The translations under genes and the position numbers were made by a program. Positions 50,544 to 63,752 of a stretch of DNA of 64,000 bases are shown piece by piece (position 1 is the stretch's first letter; each line of letters begins with the position of its first letter). Where the stretch lies: the NCBI GenBank assembly GCA_022648685.1, contig JALCMW010000004.1, positions 202,287 through 266,286 on the forward strand. Direction: 5' to 3'. The notes beneath the pieces were generated by a model. The model searched no databases. It was not told the origin of the DNA and saw only the letters and a program-made list of their open reading frames with translations. The stretch comes from Bacteroidales bacterium. Its GTDB lineage: Bacteria; Bacteroidota; Bacteroidia; Bacteroidales; UBA932.

Positions 50544-51980
50544 TTATTCACCGTAACCGGCATTTTGAACGAGATTTCCATTTACAGTAAGCTCTCTTTG
50601 AGGTATAGGCATAGCCCATCTGTGATCGCCTTTAGGTATGTTGGTTGGAATACTTGAAGAAGCAATATCGGTCCTGTCCATATCCCGACCGGTTCTGGCA
50701 AGATCGAACCAAAGATGACCTTCCCATGCAAGCTCTTTCGCCCTTTCCATATATACACCGGTTAAGGTGGCAGGTTGAGCTGTAGCATTTCTGTCTTTCG
50801 CGATCACGGCAAGATCGGATATGGCACTAGAACCAGTGGCACCATGGATAACGGCTTCCGCGCGATTGAGATACATCTCGGAAAGTCTGAGAACTACGGT
50901 ATTGTTCAAGTCCGGATTCGCAAGACCTTTGCCTGCATATTTTCTGGTGAAAAGACAGTTTCCGTCGGCATCAGGTTCAAGCCATGACTTGCGGACATCA
51001 CCATCTTCATACAGTTTCTCCAAATCCGTAGACGCCCCGGCATCACCGTACTCGCCTTCGGAACAAGTCAGAGACCAAAGAGAATTATGGTAACCGTCAT
51101 CCGTATTGACTTTAGATCCATAAGTTTCGAAAATGATTTCACCGCCTTTAGGGGCATCCTGAAGGAAACATTTGGCATCCTTTACGTCATCGGCGGACCA
51201 CATTTCATACTTCTTGGAATCTATAACTTTGGTCGCATAATCGGCAGCCTTCTGCCACTGATCACTGTACAGATAAGCCCTGCTAAGCAAAGCCCATATA
51301 GCAGGCAATGACACGACGGCTTTTGCGTCCGTAGCTTCAGGTCTTGTATAGGCAGGATCGATATCGTCAGCAGCGGCAAGGAGGTCAGAGATTATCTGAT
51401 CGTAAACTTCCTTTACCGTGTTTCTTGCTGGCTTTTCCTTTATTCCCTGTACTGTAGTTACAACAGGAACTCCCAAGTGAGAGGCGTCATCGGTATAATC
51501 ATAAGGCATAGCATACATCCTTACAAGATCAAAATGCGAAAGAGCACGCAGAAAAAGGCACTCTGCCTTGAGATTTTTGCGCTGTGCATCGGTCATGCTT
51601 ATGTTGTCTATCACATCAAGGACACTGTTTACAGCATTGATTTCGGAATAAGCCACTCCCCAGAGACCGGAAGTATTGGTTGGAGTAAAAAGGATTGCAT
51701 AATCATCATTGTATCTTCCGGTATCATGGATAGATCCTATCCATTTCTTACCGTCGATAGTTCTCATCTCGGTAGAGATTATGAAATCTTCGCCATACCA
51801 TGAAGTATTTACAAGACGGCCGTATGCTCCTTGCACAGCCTGATTAAGGCCTTTATAAGAAGACAAAGTCAGGACGTTGCTCTGGCTGGTAATAGGATCT
51901 TTCTTAAGGAAATCCTTATCACACGCAGTAAGAACGGTCAAAGCCGCAAAAGCGATATAAATATATTTTTTCATATTCAT
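50544..51980 (-). CDS. SusD/RagB-family nutrient-binding outer-membrane lipoprotein
   Basis: The 478-aa precursor starts at the ATG at 51980 (MNMKKYIY; 51974 is equally good), while 52010 would add ten residues that overlap the susC end. The lipoprotein signal ends L-T-A-C-D-K-D. SusD features include the TPR-like helices with L-K-A-E-C-L-F-L-R-A-L-S-H-F-D-L-V-R near residue 135 and the C-terminal E-R-A-K-E-L-A-W-E-G-H-L-W-F-D-L-A-R-T-G near residue 430. SusD caps the SusC transporter and binds the substrate at the surface. Which substrate is not known; no glycan-active enzyme is encoded next to it. Confidence 0.95.
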   Translation of the reverse strand: MNMKKYIYIAFAALTVLTACDKDFLKKDPITSQSNVLTLSSYKGLNQAVQGAYGRLVNTSWYGEDFIISTEMRTIDGKKWIGSIHDTGRYNDDYAILFTPTNTSGLWGVAYSEINAVNSVLDVIDNISMTDAQRKNLKAECLFLRALSHFDLVRMYAMPYDYTDDASHLGVPVVTTVQGIKEKPARNTVKEVYDQIISDLLAAADDIDPAYTRPEATDAKAVVSLPAIWALLSRAYLYSDQWQKAADYATKVIDSKKYEMWSADDVKDAKCFLQDAPKGGEIIFETYGSKVNTDDGYHNSLWSLTCSEGEYGDAGASTDLEKLYEDGDVRKSWLEPDADGNCLFTRKYAGKGLANPDLNNTVVLRLSEMYLNRAEAVIHGATGSSAISDLAVIAKDRNATAQPATLTGVYMERAKELAWEGHLWFDLARTGRDMDRTDIASSSIPTNIPKGDHRWAMPIPQRELTVNGNLVQNAGYGE

Positions 51981-51993
51981 ATTATTCAAAAAA

Positions 51994-54981
51994 TTAGAAC
52001 GATAATTCAATACCGCCGACTAAAGATTTTGTAAGAGGATATTGTCCGGCAGTACTACCGGTAACACCCTGCTCGGGATCCCAGAAATCGACATCATTGA
52101 AGCAGTATAGATTCAATCCGCTGACATAGATCTTCACAGCTTTGAATTTTGCTTTGCTGACCCATGTTTTAGGTAAAGAATAAGAAAGAGTAACATCCTT
52201 GACTCTCAAGTAGCTTGCGTCCTCGAGCCAACGATCTGACAATGCAGCTGATGAATTGGTTGTATTTCCTGCTACAGGTTTAGGATTAACCCCGATATCT
52301 CCTGCTGTTTTCCAATAATTGGTAGCCGAAGCTTTTTGGTTCATGGTCATTTCACTACCGTCTGATGAAAGATAAGACCATTCATTAGCAATGAAGTCCT
52401 TATTTCCGGCCTTGAATTCAAAGAAAGCGGAAAAAACAAGGCCTTTCCATTGGAAAGATGTATTGAATCCACCTATGGCCTTAGGTTCCGGAGAACCGGC
52501 ATAATACCTTCTCGCCTTGGAATACTGGTTTGTCAGAGTCCCATCATTCGTTACCCAAAGAGCTTCTCCGTTTGAAGGATTTACTCCATAATAGTCATAC
52601 AGATAATATGTATACATGGATTTTCCGACAACCTGACGCAGATTGTTTCCAATATGGTCATCGCCACCCAAATCAAGGATCTTTGTCTTGTTGAAAGCAA
52701 TATTGGCACCGGCCGACCAGAGAAAGTCTTCTGTACGGAGGATATCCCCGCTCAATTGGACTTCCACACCTCTGTTACGAAGAGATCCGGCATTTGAAAA
52801 TATGGTAGAGAAACCTGTAGTTTGTGGAATTTGTTTAGTAAGCAACAGATCCACGGTCTTGCGGTTATAAACATCAACACTTCCAATGATTCTGTTGTCA
52901 AAAACTCCGAAATCAACACCGGCATTCCATGTCTGATTCTTCTCCCATGAAAGGATCTTGTTTTCCAATCGGGAAGGGAACATACCGACATAACCGTTAT
53001 AATCTTTTGTAGCGTAAACACCGTAAGCCTGATAAGGATCGATGTTATTGTTACCATTCACACCATAACTCAATCTGAGTTTGAGAAGAGAAAGAGCCTT
53101 TACATTTTTCATGAAATTTTCTTTGGTTACATTCCATGAACCGGAAACGGACCAGAAAAGTCCCCATTTGTTATCTTCTCCGAACAGGGAAGAGCCGTCT
53201 TCACGGGCAGTTGCCTGCAAGAAATATTTATTGTCGAAATTATAATCCGCAATTCCGAAGAAAGAAAGCATCGACTCGTTTGAAAAACTGACTCTTACTT
53301 CCGTTTCTTTCTGGCTTGCGGTATTCGGATAAGGAATATACGGATCTACTTTGGGAGCTTTAGCAAATTCATAATCCTCATTGTATTTCTTCGCTTCCTG
53401 TCCCAATACGACACGCAGGGAATGATAGCCACCGAAAAGATTCGAATATGTAGCTGTATTGGAAGTAGTCAGTTGCACATCCTGGGTTCTGTAAGTTTGA
53501 AGATTTGTGTCCTGGCCACCATGCCCTTGGGATTCTGGAGCCCAATAACGCCGTGATTGACCGAAAGATGTTTCTATTGCATCTTTAGTCTCAAGGTCAA
53601 GATTCTTTAACGGCGTCCATTTCAAATTCACTATACCGGTCAAACGGTACTTCTTGTCCCACTGTTGATCATACTTTGCAGTCACACGAGGGTTCTGATA
53701 TGAATTGTTTGGAAGTTCCGCACTATATGATCCGTCAGGATTTTTCAATTGAGTCCACGGCATGATTGTTTCGCCGGCCCATATAGGATTGGCATAATAA
53801 AGACTCTGCATCGGGACATCATTTTGTTCTGTATAACCGAGATTCATATGCACTCCGGTTTCAAGATTGTCCTTAAGCTTGTAAGAAGCATTGACACGTC
53901 CTTGTATTTTGGAGAAATCGATACCGTACGCAATACCTGTATTTTTCTGATAATTGAATGAAGAAAAATATTTGGAACGGCTGTTTCCGCCGGAAGCAGA
54001 GATTTCATATTCCTGTAGTTTTCCGATTCTTGTGAATTCCTTGAGAGGATCATACAAAGTATTGTTCAAAAGAGAATACGGACGGTAATAAGAACCTGTA
54101 GGATCATCAGGATCCATCCCGGCATTTACAACCGCATCCCTTTGATATTGCAGGAGTTCGCGGGCATTCATCATTCTAAAGCCGCTATCGCTTTGAAGCC
54201 ACGAAACTCCGAATTTTGCACTTGCGGAAAAACTGGATACACCTTCCTTGCCGCTTTTCGTAGTAACGAGAATGACTCCGTTTGCGGCACGTGAACCGTA
54301 AGCCGCAGATGCTGCAGCATCCTTCAATACCGTAATAGACTCGATATCATTCGGATTCAGCATAGTCAGGGTGTTAGAAGAATTCACCATTTCAGAGTTG
54401 TCTCCGTTCAGAATAGGAATTCCGTCAACTACCCAAAGAGGAGAATTTCCCGCATTGATCGAACTGATTCCCCTGATTCTTATCTGGGAAAAAGAGCCCG
54501 GCTGTCCGGTTACAGATGAAATTGAAACGCCGGCAAGTTTACCTGCAAGCATTTTTTCTACGGAAGTTACAGGGATGGAAGCAAGTCCATCTCCCTTGAC
54601 AGAAGATATCGAGCCAGTAACAGCTTCCTTTTTCTGAGTTCCGTAGGCAACTACGACGACATCCTGGAGAGCTGTGGCATCTACCTCCAATGCAACATTT
54701 ACCACATTCTTTCCGGAAACCGGAACTTCTACGGTTTTATAACCGACAAAGCTGAAAATCAAAACGGCATTGCTTTTGGAAGCTACTTTGACACTATAAG
54801 TTCCGTCAGCACCTGCGGATGCCCCGGTCATTGTTCCCTTCACTCTTACAGACGTGCCTGCTATGGTTTCTCCTGTAGAAGCGTCGGTAACAACACCCGT
54901 TACCTCACCGCTTTGGGCAAAGGCTACGCTTGTTGCAACCAGCACCAACAACGCAGTGAAAAAAAGCTTAATTTTTTTCAT
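51994..54981 (-). CDS. SusC/RagA-family TonB-dependent transporter
   Basis: The 995-aa precursor starts at the ATG at 54981; a TTG at 54987 would add two residues. After the signal peptide comes a carboxypeptidase-regulatory-like domain (G-E-V-T-G-V-V-T-D-A-S-T-G-E-T-I near residue 25), then the plug (V-V-V-A-Y-G-T-Q-K-K-E-A-V-T-G-S near residue 112 and R-I-R-G-I-S-S-I near residue 168) and a 22-strand barrel ending G-G-I-E-L-S-F. There is no N-terminal sigma-regulator (STN) domain, so it is not an obvious trans-envelope regulator. It imports, with SusD, a large ligand such as oligosaccharide or peptide. Confidence 0.96.
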   Translation of the reverse strand: MKKIKLFFTALLVLVATSVAFAQSGEVTGVVTDASTGETIAGTSVRVKGTMTGASAGADGTYSVKVASKSNAVLIFSFVGYKTVEVPVSGKNVVNVALEVDATALQDVVVVAYGTQKKEAVTGSISSVKGDGLASIPVTSVEKMLAGKLAGVSISSVTGQPGSFSQIRIRGISSINAGNSPLWVVDGIPILNGDNSEMVNSSNTLTMLNPNDIESITVLKDAAASAAYGSRAANGVILVTTKSGKEGVSSFSASAKFGVSWLQSDSGFRMMNARELLQYQRDAVVNAGMDPDDPTGSYYRPYSLLNNTLYDPLKEFTRIGKLQEYEISASGGNSRSKYFSSFNYQKNTGIAYGIDFSKIQGRVNASYKLKDNLETGVHMNLGYTEQNDVPMQSLYYANPIWAGETIMPWTQLKNPDGSYSAELPNNSYQNPRVTAKYDQQWDKKYRLTGIVNLKWTPLKNLDLETKDAIETSFGQSRRYWAPESQGHGGQDTNLQTYRTQDVQLTTSNTATYSNLFGGYHSLRVVLGQEAKKYNEDYEFAKAPKVDPYIPYPNTASQKETEVRVSFSNESMLSFFGIADYNFDNKYFLQATAREDGSSLFGEDNKWGLFWSVSGSWNVTKENFMKNVKALSLLKLRLSYGVNGNNNIDPYQAYGVYATKDYNGYVGMFPSRLENKILSWEKNQTWNAGVDFGVFDNRIIGSVDVYNRKTVDLLLTKQIPQTTGFSTIFSNAGSLRNRGVEVQLSGDILRTEDFLWSAGANIAFNKTKILDLGGDDHIGNNLRQVVGKSMYTYYLYDYYGVNPSNGEALWVTNDGTLTNQYSKARRYYAGSPEPKAIGGFNTSFQWKGLVFSAFFEFKAGNKDFIANEWSYLSSDGSEMTMNQKASATNYWKTAGDIGVNPKPVAGNTTNSSAALSDRWLEDASYLRVKDVTLSYSLPKTWVSKAKFKAVKIYVSGLNLYCFNDVDFWDPEQGVTGSTAGQYPLTKSLVGGIELSF

Positions 54982-55287
54982 AAGCAAATTAATTAGTTAA
55001 ACATAAATATTGAATAAGTAGTATTTGTCTCAAAGATTGTGACTTTTTTATAAAAAAGCAAATCTTTTAACCTATTGAAATCCACTATATTTGAAATAAA
55101 AAAAAGTTTTTTTTCGGTTTTTTCTTACCATAAAGAAAATTTCCAAAAAAAATAATCCCTAAAAATCGTTTTAATTATTCGAATCTGTAAGGACTAAAAA
55201 AAATTAAAATTTTTTAGAGAATAAAACGTTGAGTTTATCTGCATTCTATCAATAAGATAGAACATGTTAACGAATTGTTAAAAACAA
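54982..55287. other. AT-rich intergenic region upstream of susC
   Basis: About 306 bp without a gene. It contains an A8-G-T8 inverted repeat (55098-55114), a 7-bp inverted repeat TTCTATC/GATAGAA (55244-55262) just downstream of atpG on the minus strand, and long A/T runs. I find no TAnnTTTG element pointing at susC, so control by an alternative (for example ECF) sigma factor is possible. Confidence 0.5.
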
Positions 55288-56202
55288 TCACTGCTGAGAA
55301 CCGCCTTCCAGATCCAGCAATTCATTAGTGATTTTCTGCTGTCTGTCTTTGTTGTATTCCAGCGTAAGATCCCCCAGAATTTCATTTCCATTGTCAGTCG
55401 CGGTCTGCATTGCAACGGTACGGGCAGCATGTTCGGCAGCCGAAGTATCCAGTAAGACCGTATAAATTTTCAGCCTCAGGACTTTTACAAGCAATTCATC
55501 GACAACTGAATTGATATCAGGCTCCACGATAAAATCTTTTACGGGTTCATTATCGGTTTTGGAACCGGAATCTTTGTTTTTATTAACTCCTACAGGAAGA
55601 TACGTTTCAACGACAGGAGGTTGAGATGCCGTAGATTTGAAATGATTATAGCAAAGAATGATTTTGTCAAAATTGCCGGATACGAAATTATCAATAAGTT
55701 TTTCCGCAAGACGGGATGCATCTTCATAAGACGGCCTTCCTGAAAGATTTGAGAAATCTTCCGGGGAAACAAAACCTCTTTTTTTCATCTCTTCGGCCAT
55801 TTTCCTACCTATCGAATATACTTTTATATCGGACTTTTTCATACCGGACTTACGATATGAGGCAATAACCGATAAAGCGTTTCTGATAGCATTTGTGTTG
55901 AACCCCCCGCATAGACTTGAATTGGAAGAAAATGCAATAACAGCCACTTTCTTTACCTCTCGTCCGGAAGCGAATACGGCCAGGTTTCCATCATCGTCCA
56001 AACCGGAAGCATATTCAGCATCGTCAATAAGATTAAAAAGGATAGAGTGAAGACGTTCTTCATAAGGCAACATATTGCCTATTGCAGACTGTGCCCTATG
56101 CAATTTTGCAGACGCAACCATCTTCATCGCGGATGTTATTTTCAAGGTACTCCGTACCGAAGCTATCCGTCCTTTTATTTCGTTCAACGATGACATTTCC
56201 AA
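55288..56202 (-). CDS. atpG: ATP synthase F1 subunit gamma
   Basis: The 304-aa protein has the gamma subunit termini: N-E-I-K-G-R-I-A-S-V-R-S-T near residue 6 and the C-terminal Y-N-K-D-R-Q-Q-K-I-T-N-E-L-L-D-L helix that rotates in the alpha3-beta3 head. The ATG at 56196 (MSSLNE) fits the family start as well as 56202. It is the last gene of the operon, 6 bp after atpA. Confidence 0.95.
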   Translation of the reverse strand: MEMSSLNEIKGRIASVRSTLKITSAMKMVASAKLHRAQSAIGNMLPYEERLHSILFNLIDDAEYASGLDDDGNLAVFASGREVKKVAVIAFSSNSSLCGGFNTNAIRNALSVIASYRKSGMKKSDIKVYSIGRKMAEEMKKRGFVSPEDFSNLSGRPSYEDASRLAEKLIDNFVSGNFDKIILCYNHFKSTASQPPVVETYLPVGVNKNKDSGSKTDNEPVKDFIVEPDINSVVDELLVKVLRLKIYTVLLDTSAAEHAARTVAMQTATDNGNEILGDLTLEYNKDRQQKITNELLDLEGGSQQ

Positions 56203-56208
56203 TTACAT

Positions 56209-57813
56209 TTAAGAGGATACTTTTGTCGAATTCCTGTATTGCAATGCTACAGCATCCGCTTCCGAACGGATGATCTGCTCTATATCTTCCGTGATCTTTC
56301 CGGAAGCCAGAACATCAAGCACATCATTTTGATGAGCGGCACGCATCCTGTTAAGGAACGCTTCCTGGAATTCATTAACCTTTTCAACAGGGACATCACG
56401 CAATAATGCATGTGTTCCGCAATAAAGAATCGCGACCTGCTCACCTACCGGCATTGGAGTATACTGTGGCTGAATAAGCAACAAATTGTTTTTGCGACCC
56501 TTATCAAGAGACATCTCAGTGACTTTGTCCATATCACCGCTGAACTTAGAGAAGGACTCCAGTTCTTCATATTGCGCCTGATCCATCTTCAGAGTTCCGG
56601 CAACTTTCTTCATACTCTTCACCTGAGCGCTACCGCCTACTCGTGAAACCGAAATTCCAACATTTATGGCGGGACGGAATCCTTGATTGAACAAAGACGA
56701 TTCGAGATATATCTGACCGTCGGTAATTGAAATCACATTAGTCGGAATATATGCGGAAACATCTCCTGCCTGCGTTTCTATGATAGGAAGAGCGGTAAGA
56801 GAACCGCCTGCCTTAACTTTCCCGACAAGACTAGGCGGAAGGTCATTCATTTTCTCGGCAACTTCCTGCTGTTCGATGATTTTTGCAGCTCTTTCCAGCA
56901 AACGGGAATGCAAATAAAAGACATCCCCAGGATAAGCCTCACGACCGGAAGGACGACGCAATATCAATGAAACCTCCCTGTAGGCGACAGCCTGTTTCGA
57001 CAAATCATCATAGATTACAAGGGCAGAACGTCCCGTATCCCTGAAATACTCCCCTATGGCTGCACCTGCAAACGGAGCATAATACTGAAGTGCTGCAGGA
57101 TCGGAAGCGGTAGCGGCAACTACTATCGTATATTCCATAGCCCCTTTCGACCTGAGAATGTTTACAAGGCTTGCTACCGTAGATCCTTTCTGGCCTACGG
57201 CTACATATATGCAATAAACAGGCTTTCCTTTAAGGAATTCCGAACGTTGATTGATTATGGTATCCACAGCAATCGCCGTTTTCCCTGTTTGGCGGTCTCC
57301 GATAATCAGCTCACGCTGTCCGCGCCCTATAGGTATCATTGCATCTATAGCTTTCAATCCGGTCTGCAAAGGTTCAGTTACAGGCTGACGGTATATTACA
57401 CCGGGAGCTTTCCTTTCCAGAGGCATTTCTATAGAATCCCCCTCGATATTCCCAAGGCCGTCCAGAGGTACACCCAGAGGATCTACAACCCGGCCCAGCA
57501 TGGATTCACTAACTTTGATTGATGCTATACGTCCCGTACGACGGACTGTCATTCCTTCCTTTATCTGGTCGGTCGGGCCTAAAAGTACGGCACCCACATT
57601 ATCCTCTTCCAGATTCATCACAACGGCATTTATTCCGTTGTCAAAAGAAAGCAACTCTCCGGCTTCGGCATTTTTCAAGCCATAAAGCCTTGCTACTCCG
57701 TCACTTACCTGAAGAACCTGACCTATCTCCTCAAATTTGAGTTTCGTATCTATAGCTTTCAGCTGATCAAGCAGGACGTCGGATATTTCGCTTGGTTTAA
57801 TATTTTGCACCAT
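56209..57813 (-). CDS. atpA: ATP synthase F1 subunit alpha
   Basis: The 534-aa protein has the N-terminal crown, the noncatalytic nucleotide site with Walker A G-D-R-Q-T-G-K-T near residue 172, and the signature [13 protein letters not shown] near residue 372. The family length and motifs are normal. It regulates and scaffolds catalysis by the beta subunits. It is 2 bp after atpH and 6 bp before atpG. Confidence 0.97.
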   Translation of the reverse strand: MVQNIKPSEISDVLLDQLKAIDTKLKFEEIGQVLQVSDGVARLYGLKNAEAGELLSFDNGINAVVMNLEEDNVGAVLLGPTDQIKEGMTVRRTGRIASIKVSESMLGRVVDPLGVPLDGLGNIEGDSIEMPLERKAPGVIYRQPVTEPLQTGLKAIDAMIPIGRGQRELIIGDRQTGKTAIAVDTIINQRSEFLKGKPVYCIYVAVGQKGSTVASLVNILRSKGAMEYTIVVAATASDPAALQYYAPFAGAAIGEYFRDTGRSALVIYDDLSKQAVAYREVSLILRRPSGREAYPGDVFYLHSRLLERAAKIIEQQEVAEKMNDLPPSLVGKVKAGGSLTALPIIETQAGDVSAYIPTNVISITDGQIYLESSLFNQGFRPAINVGISVSRVGGSAQVKSMKKVAGTLKMDQAQYEELESFSKFSGDMDKVTEMSLDKGRKNNLLLIQPQYTPMPVGEQVAILYCGTHALLRDVPVEKVNEFQEAFLNRMRAAHQNDVLDVLASGKITEDIEQIIRSEADAVALQYRNSTKVSS

Positions 57814-57815
57814 TA

Positions 57816-58373
57816 CTAAACAATTCTTCTATTTTTTTCTACAAACTGATGCCTTATTACCTCCAATTGGTGGTATATGCTGGCATCTACCATATAATCG
57901 TCAACAGTAAAAATAAAGCCGCCGATTATACCCGGATCGACTTTCGTTTCCAATATTATTTCATATCCGGTTTTTTCCTTTACGAGATTTTCCAATTTTT
58001 CCTCCAAATCATGGGAAGTTACTGTTGTTACAAGTTTTGCCATAAGTATCTTTCTTGACTTCAGATACATATTGACAAAAGAATGTAGAATCAGTTTGAT
58101 GTACTCTATTCTTTCATGCCTGAGAATCAACTTGAAAAATCTGACAAGTTCATCTGCCATGGTAATATTACCCAGAACAGCCTGGAAAAGGGAGATTTTT
58201 TCTTTATTAGGGACGGCAACAGGATCATCCAGAATTCGTCTTAAATCTTCCGATTCGCGAATCGCCCTTTCAATTGCTAACACCTGACTACAGACAAGTT
58301 CTCCATTTCCTGTCTCATTAGTATATTTCAGAAGCGCTCTGGCGTATCTTGAAGAAATAATACCTGTATTCAT
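57816..58373 (-). CDS. atpH: ATP synthase F1 subunit delta
   Basis: The 185-aa protein opens [12 protein letters not shown] (the OSCP/delta N-terminal six-helix bundle) and ends with the conserved [12 protein letters not shown] segment near residue 148. It links the F1 head to the b-subunit stalk. Gaps to its neighbours are 2 bp on each side. Confidence 0.94.
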   Translation of the reverse strand: MNTGIISSRYARALLKYTNETGNGELVCSQVLAIERAIRESEDLRRILDDPVAVPNKEKISLFQAVLGNITMADELVRFFKLILRHERIEYIKLILHSFVNMYLKSRKILMAKLVTTVTSHDLEEKLENLVKEKTGYEIILETKVDPGIIGGFIFTVDDYMVDASIYHQLEVIRHQFVEKNRRIV

Positions 58374-58375
58374 CC

Positions 58376-58885
58376 TTAATTCTTATTGAAATCTATATTG
58401 GAGACTTCGTTAACCATTCTGTCAAGGAATTCGTCTCTGGACTTTTCTTCGGAAAAATCCTTTCGAATCACTTTTTCAGCTACGCTTACGGAAATCATCG
58501 CGACCTGACGGCGGATATCGCGTATTGCACTTTCCTTTTCAGCAGCTATCTGAGTCCTGGCATCGGCTATTATTCTTGAAGCTTCATCCCTAGCCTGTTC
58601 TTTCGCGCTGGCTATTAGATTGTCTTTCGCATCCGAAGCGGCTTTCAATATCTTCGCCTGTTCTTCGCGGGCTTCCTGAATCATCCTGGAATGCTCACCG
58701 GCCATATTCCGCATTTTTTCTTCAGCCTCCTTTGCAAGTCTGAGTGAATCGTTTATATGCGCTTCCCTTTTCTCCACCATGGAAGTTATAACGGGAAAAC
58801 CGTACTTCGCGAGGATAAAGAATACAAGAGCAAATATTATGACCATCCAGAAAAGAAGGCCGCCGTCAGGAGTTATAAGAAACAT
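58376..58885 (-). CDS. atpF: ATP synthase Fo subunit b
   Basis: The 169-aa protein has one N-terminal membrane helix (about residues 8-28, G-L-L-F-W-M-V-I-I-F-A-L) and a long charged helix rich in Ala/Glu/Arg/Lys that forms the peripheral stalk. Length and single-helix topology are typical of bacterial b. It is 7 bp after atpE. Confidence 0.94.
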   Translation of the reverse strand: MFLITPDGGLLFWMVIIFALVFFILAKYGFPVITSMVEKREAHINDSLRLAKEAEEKMRNMAGEHSRMIQEAREEQAKILKAASDAKDNLIASAKEQARDEASRIIADARTQIAAEKESAIRDIRRQVAMISVSVAEKVIRKDFSEEKSRDEFLDRMVNEVSNIDFNKN

Positions 58886-58892
58886 GATCCGT

Positions 58893-59150
<258 letters not shown>

Positions 59151-59194
59151 TTATTATTTTAAATTAAAAATTTCACCAAAATATAAAATTTATA

Positions 59195-60289
59195 TCATTT
59201 TTGCCGGGACAATCCGATAAAGATCGCAGACAATATAGTAAACACATAAGCCTGGATCACTGCTACCAAAAGTTCCAGAAGATCCATAAAAATACCGAAC
59301 AGGACCGTTACAAAAGACATCGCACCTACCATCGCCGCACCATATTTTGCAAAGATGAAAATCACGCATATCAAACTGAGCAACAATATGTGCCCTGCCA
59401 TCATATTCGCAAAAAGACGAACCATCAAAGCGAACGGTTTAGTAAAAGCACTGAAGATTTCAATAACGGGCATAAGAGGAATTGGAACTTTAAGCCACAA
59501 CGGAACCTCAGGCCAGAATATGCTCTTGAAATAATTTTTATTTCCGAATAAATTGATAGCAATGAAAGAACAAACAGCAAGAAAAAATGTAATCGTGATA
59601 TTCCCAGTTAGATTCGCCCCGCCAGGGAAAAACGGAATGATTCCCAAAAGGTTATTGATAAGTATCCAGAAAAACGCCGTACACAAATAAGGGGAATATC
59701 TTTCATAATCTTCACCTATTGACCCCTTTACGACATCGGAATGGATCATCATGATTACAGGCTCCATAAGTGCCGCAAGTCCGGTCGGAGCTTCCTTCGT
59801 GACATCGTGGCGTTTATACCAACGGGCGCAGATAAGGATCAGAACTACCAGAAGGACACTGCTCATAAAAAGGGAAAGCACATTTTTCGTTATCGAAATA
59901 TCAAACGGACGCACTTCTTCCCCGGCAGCATTTTTCTCCACTATCTTTCCTTCATATTTTCCTCCGGAGGAAATATATAAACCTTCATAAGGCCCCTTCT
60001 CAAAACGCTTTGAAGAAAACACATGCCAACCTGTCGAACTTCTTGCTATCACCGGCAGATTCATGGCAATATCTTTTTTGCCGATTTTGGTTATATGCCA
60101 TTCGTACGAGTTTCCTATATGATTGAAAATCAATTTAGGGACATTTATTTTTCCGGTTTCGGATTCTCCCGCCACGGAATCTACAGATACGGTATCCCTG
60201 TCAGTATTGACTGACGCCGCCCCTGCGAAAGACATATGCACTGAAACCAGAAAAGCCGACAGAACCAATATATATTTCAATCCCTTCAT
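59195..60289 (-). CDS. atpB: ATP synthase Fo subunit a (long, with signal peptide)
   Basis: The 364-aa protein has a signal peptide and an extracytoplasmic N-terminal extension of roughly 120 residues before the membrane part, as usual in Bacteroidota. The essential Arg is in M-V-R-L-F-A-N-M-M-A-G-H near residue 290. I start it at 60289, where the ATG overlaps the atpC stop as ATGA; the frame could open at 60301, but that start overlaps atpC by 16 bp. It forms the ion half-channels against the c ring. The small atpI-type gene often found beside atpB is absent. Confidence 0.94.
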   Translation of the reverse strand: MKGLKYILVLSAFLVSVHMSFAGAASVNTDRDTVSVDSVAGESETGKINVPKLIFNHIGNSYEWHITKIGKKDIAMNLPVIARSSTGWHVFSSKRFEKGPYEGLYISSGGKYEGKIVEKNAAGEEVRPFDISITKNVLSLFMSSVLLVVLILICARWYKRHDVTKEAPTGLAALMEPVIMMIHSDVVKGSIGEDYERYSPYLCTAFFWILINNLLGIIPFFPGGANLTGNITITFFLAVCSFIAINLFGNKNYFKSIFWPEVPLWLKVPIPLMPVIEIFSAFTKPFALMVRLFANMMAGHILLLSLICVIFIFAKYGAAMVGAMSFVTVLFGIFMDLLELLVAVIQAYVFTILSAIFIGLSRQK

Positions 60290-60537
60290 AATTCGACACA
60301 AACCGATACCTTATTGTCATTGACTTCTACAAAGCCGGATTTTATTACAATTCTATTTTCATTATGCCCTGAAACGAACTTTATTTCCCCCGAAGTCAAA
60401 GAAGAAATTATGGGAGCATGATTTTTCAATATTTCGAACCGCCCCGCAGCTCCCGGCAAAGAGACACTGCCGACCATCCGGTGGACCAAAGTTTTCTCAG
60501 GCGAAACTATCTCCAACAAAATCTCAGTAGTATCCAT
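60286..60537 (-). CDS. atpC: ATP synthase F1 subunit epsilon (short form)
   Basis: The 83-aa protein contains only the N-terminal beta-sandwich domain of epsilon (E-I-V-S-P-E-K-T-L near residue 8, V-S-L-P-G-A-A-G-R-F-E-I-L near residue 24). The C-terminal helical hairpin that inhibits ATP hydrolysis in E. coli is missing, which is common in this phylum. It is 6 bp after atpD and overlaps atpB by 4 bp. Confidence 0.93.
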   Translation of the reverse strand: MDTTEILLEIVSPEKTLVHRMVGSVSLPGAAGRFEILKNHAPIISSLTSGEIKFVSGHNENRIVIKSGFVEVNDNKVSVCVEL

Positions 60538-60543
60538 CTTCTA

Positions 60544-62079
<1,536 letters not shown>

Positions 62080-62149
62080 TTATCAGGCGAAATTACTGAA
62101 AATTTTGTACCATTATTACCATTTGGCTATAAATTCAACCAAAATACAT

Positions 62150-62185
62150 AAAAAGGCACCCGATATTAATACCGGTTGCCTTTTT
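62150..62185 (-). terminator. Rho-independent terminator after enolase
   Basis: AAAAAGGCA (from 62150) pairs with TGCCTTTTT (to 62185), reinforced by an inner CCG/CGG pairing; on the minus strand it ends in a T run. It separates eno from the ATP synthase operon. Confidence 0.82.
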
Positions 62186-62206
62186 ATATGTTCTTTTTAA
62201 CTAATG

Positions 62207-63526
<1,320 letters not shown>

Positions 63527-63609
63527 TTAAATAGTTTACCTGCACATTAAAAAGGCAGATGCGAATAATAAATTCAGCAAAACTCAAGCCACCTGCTTAA
63601 AATTTCGTC

Positions 63610-63641
63610 GCAAAAATACAAATTCCATTTAACAATAACAA
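63610..63641 (-). promoter_or_regulatory. Promoter of eno
   Basis: TTG (63639-63641), 20 bp, TATTTTTGC (63610-63618) on the minus strand is a close match to the Bacteroidota housekeeping consensus. It predicts a leader of about 90 bases. Confidence 0.7.
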
Positions 63642-63707
63642 GCACCGGAAAATGAACTGAAGACATAAAAAAGTGCTGCACATTACATAAAGATGACGTG
63701 CGGACAT

Positions 63708-63745
63708 AAAAAAAAGGCCCGGACAGAAATCAATCTGTCCGGGCC
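63708..63745 (-). terminator. Terminator of the rRNA operon
   Basis: A 12-bp perfect stem, GGCCCGGACAGA (63716-63727) with TCTGTCCGGGCC (63734-63745), has a 6-base loop and on the minus strand is followed by eight T residues (63708-63715). It begins 7 bp after the 5S rRNA 3' end. Confidence 0.92.
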
Positions 63746-63752
63746 CCGAAGA

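Noticed and set aside
54982..54987. TTG start for SusC at 54987
   Set aside because: An ATG six bases later begins a standard MKKI signal peptide.
55244..55262. Terminator after atpG
   Set aside because: The TTCTATC/GATAGAA hairpin is AT-only apart from one pair and is not followed by a T run on the minus strand.
60290..60301. Start of atpB at 60301
   Set aside because: It would overlap atpC by 16 bp; the ATG at 60289 forms an ATGA overlap and begins a normal signal peptide.
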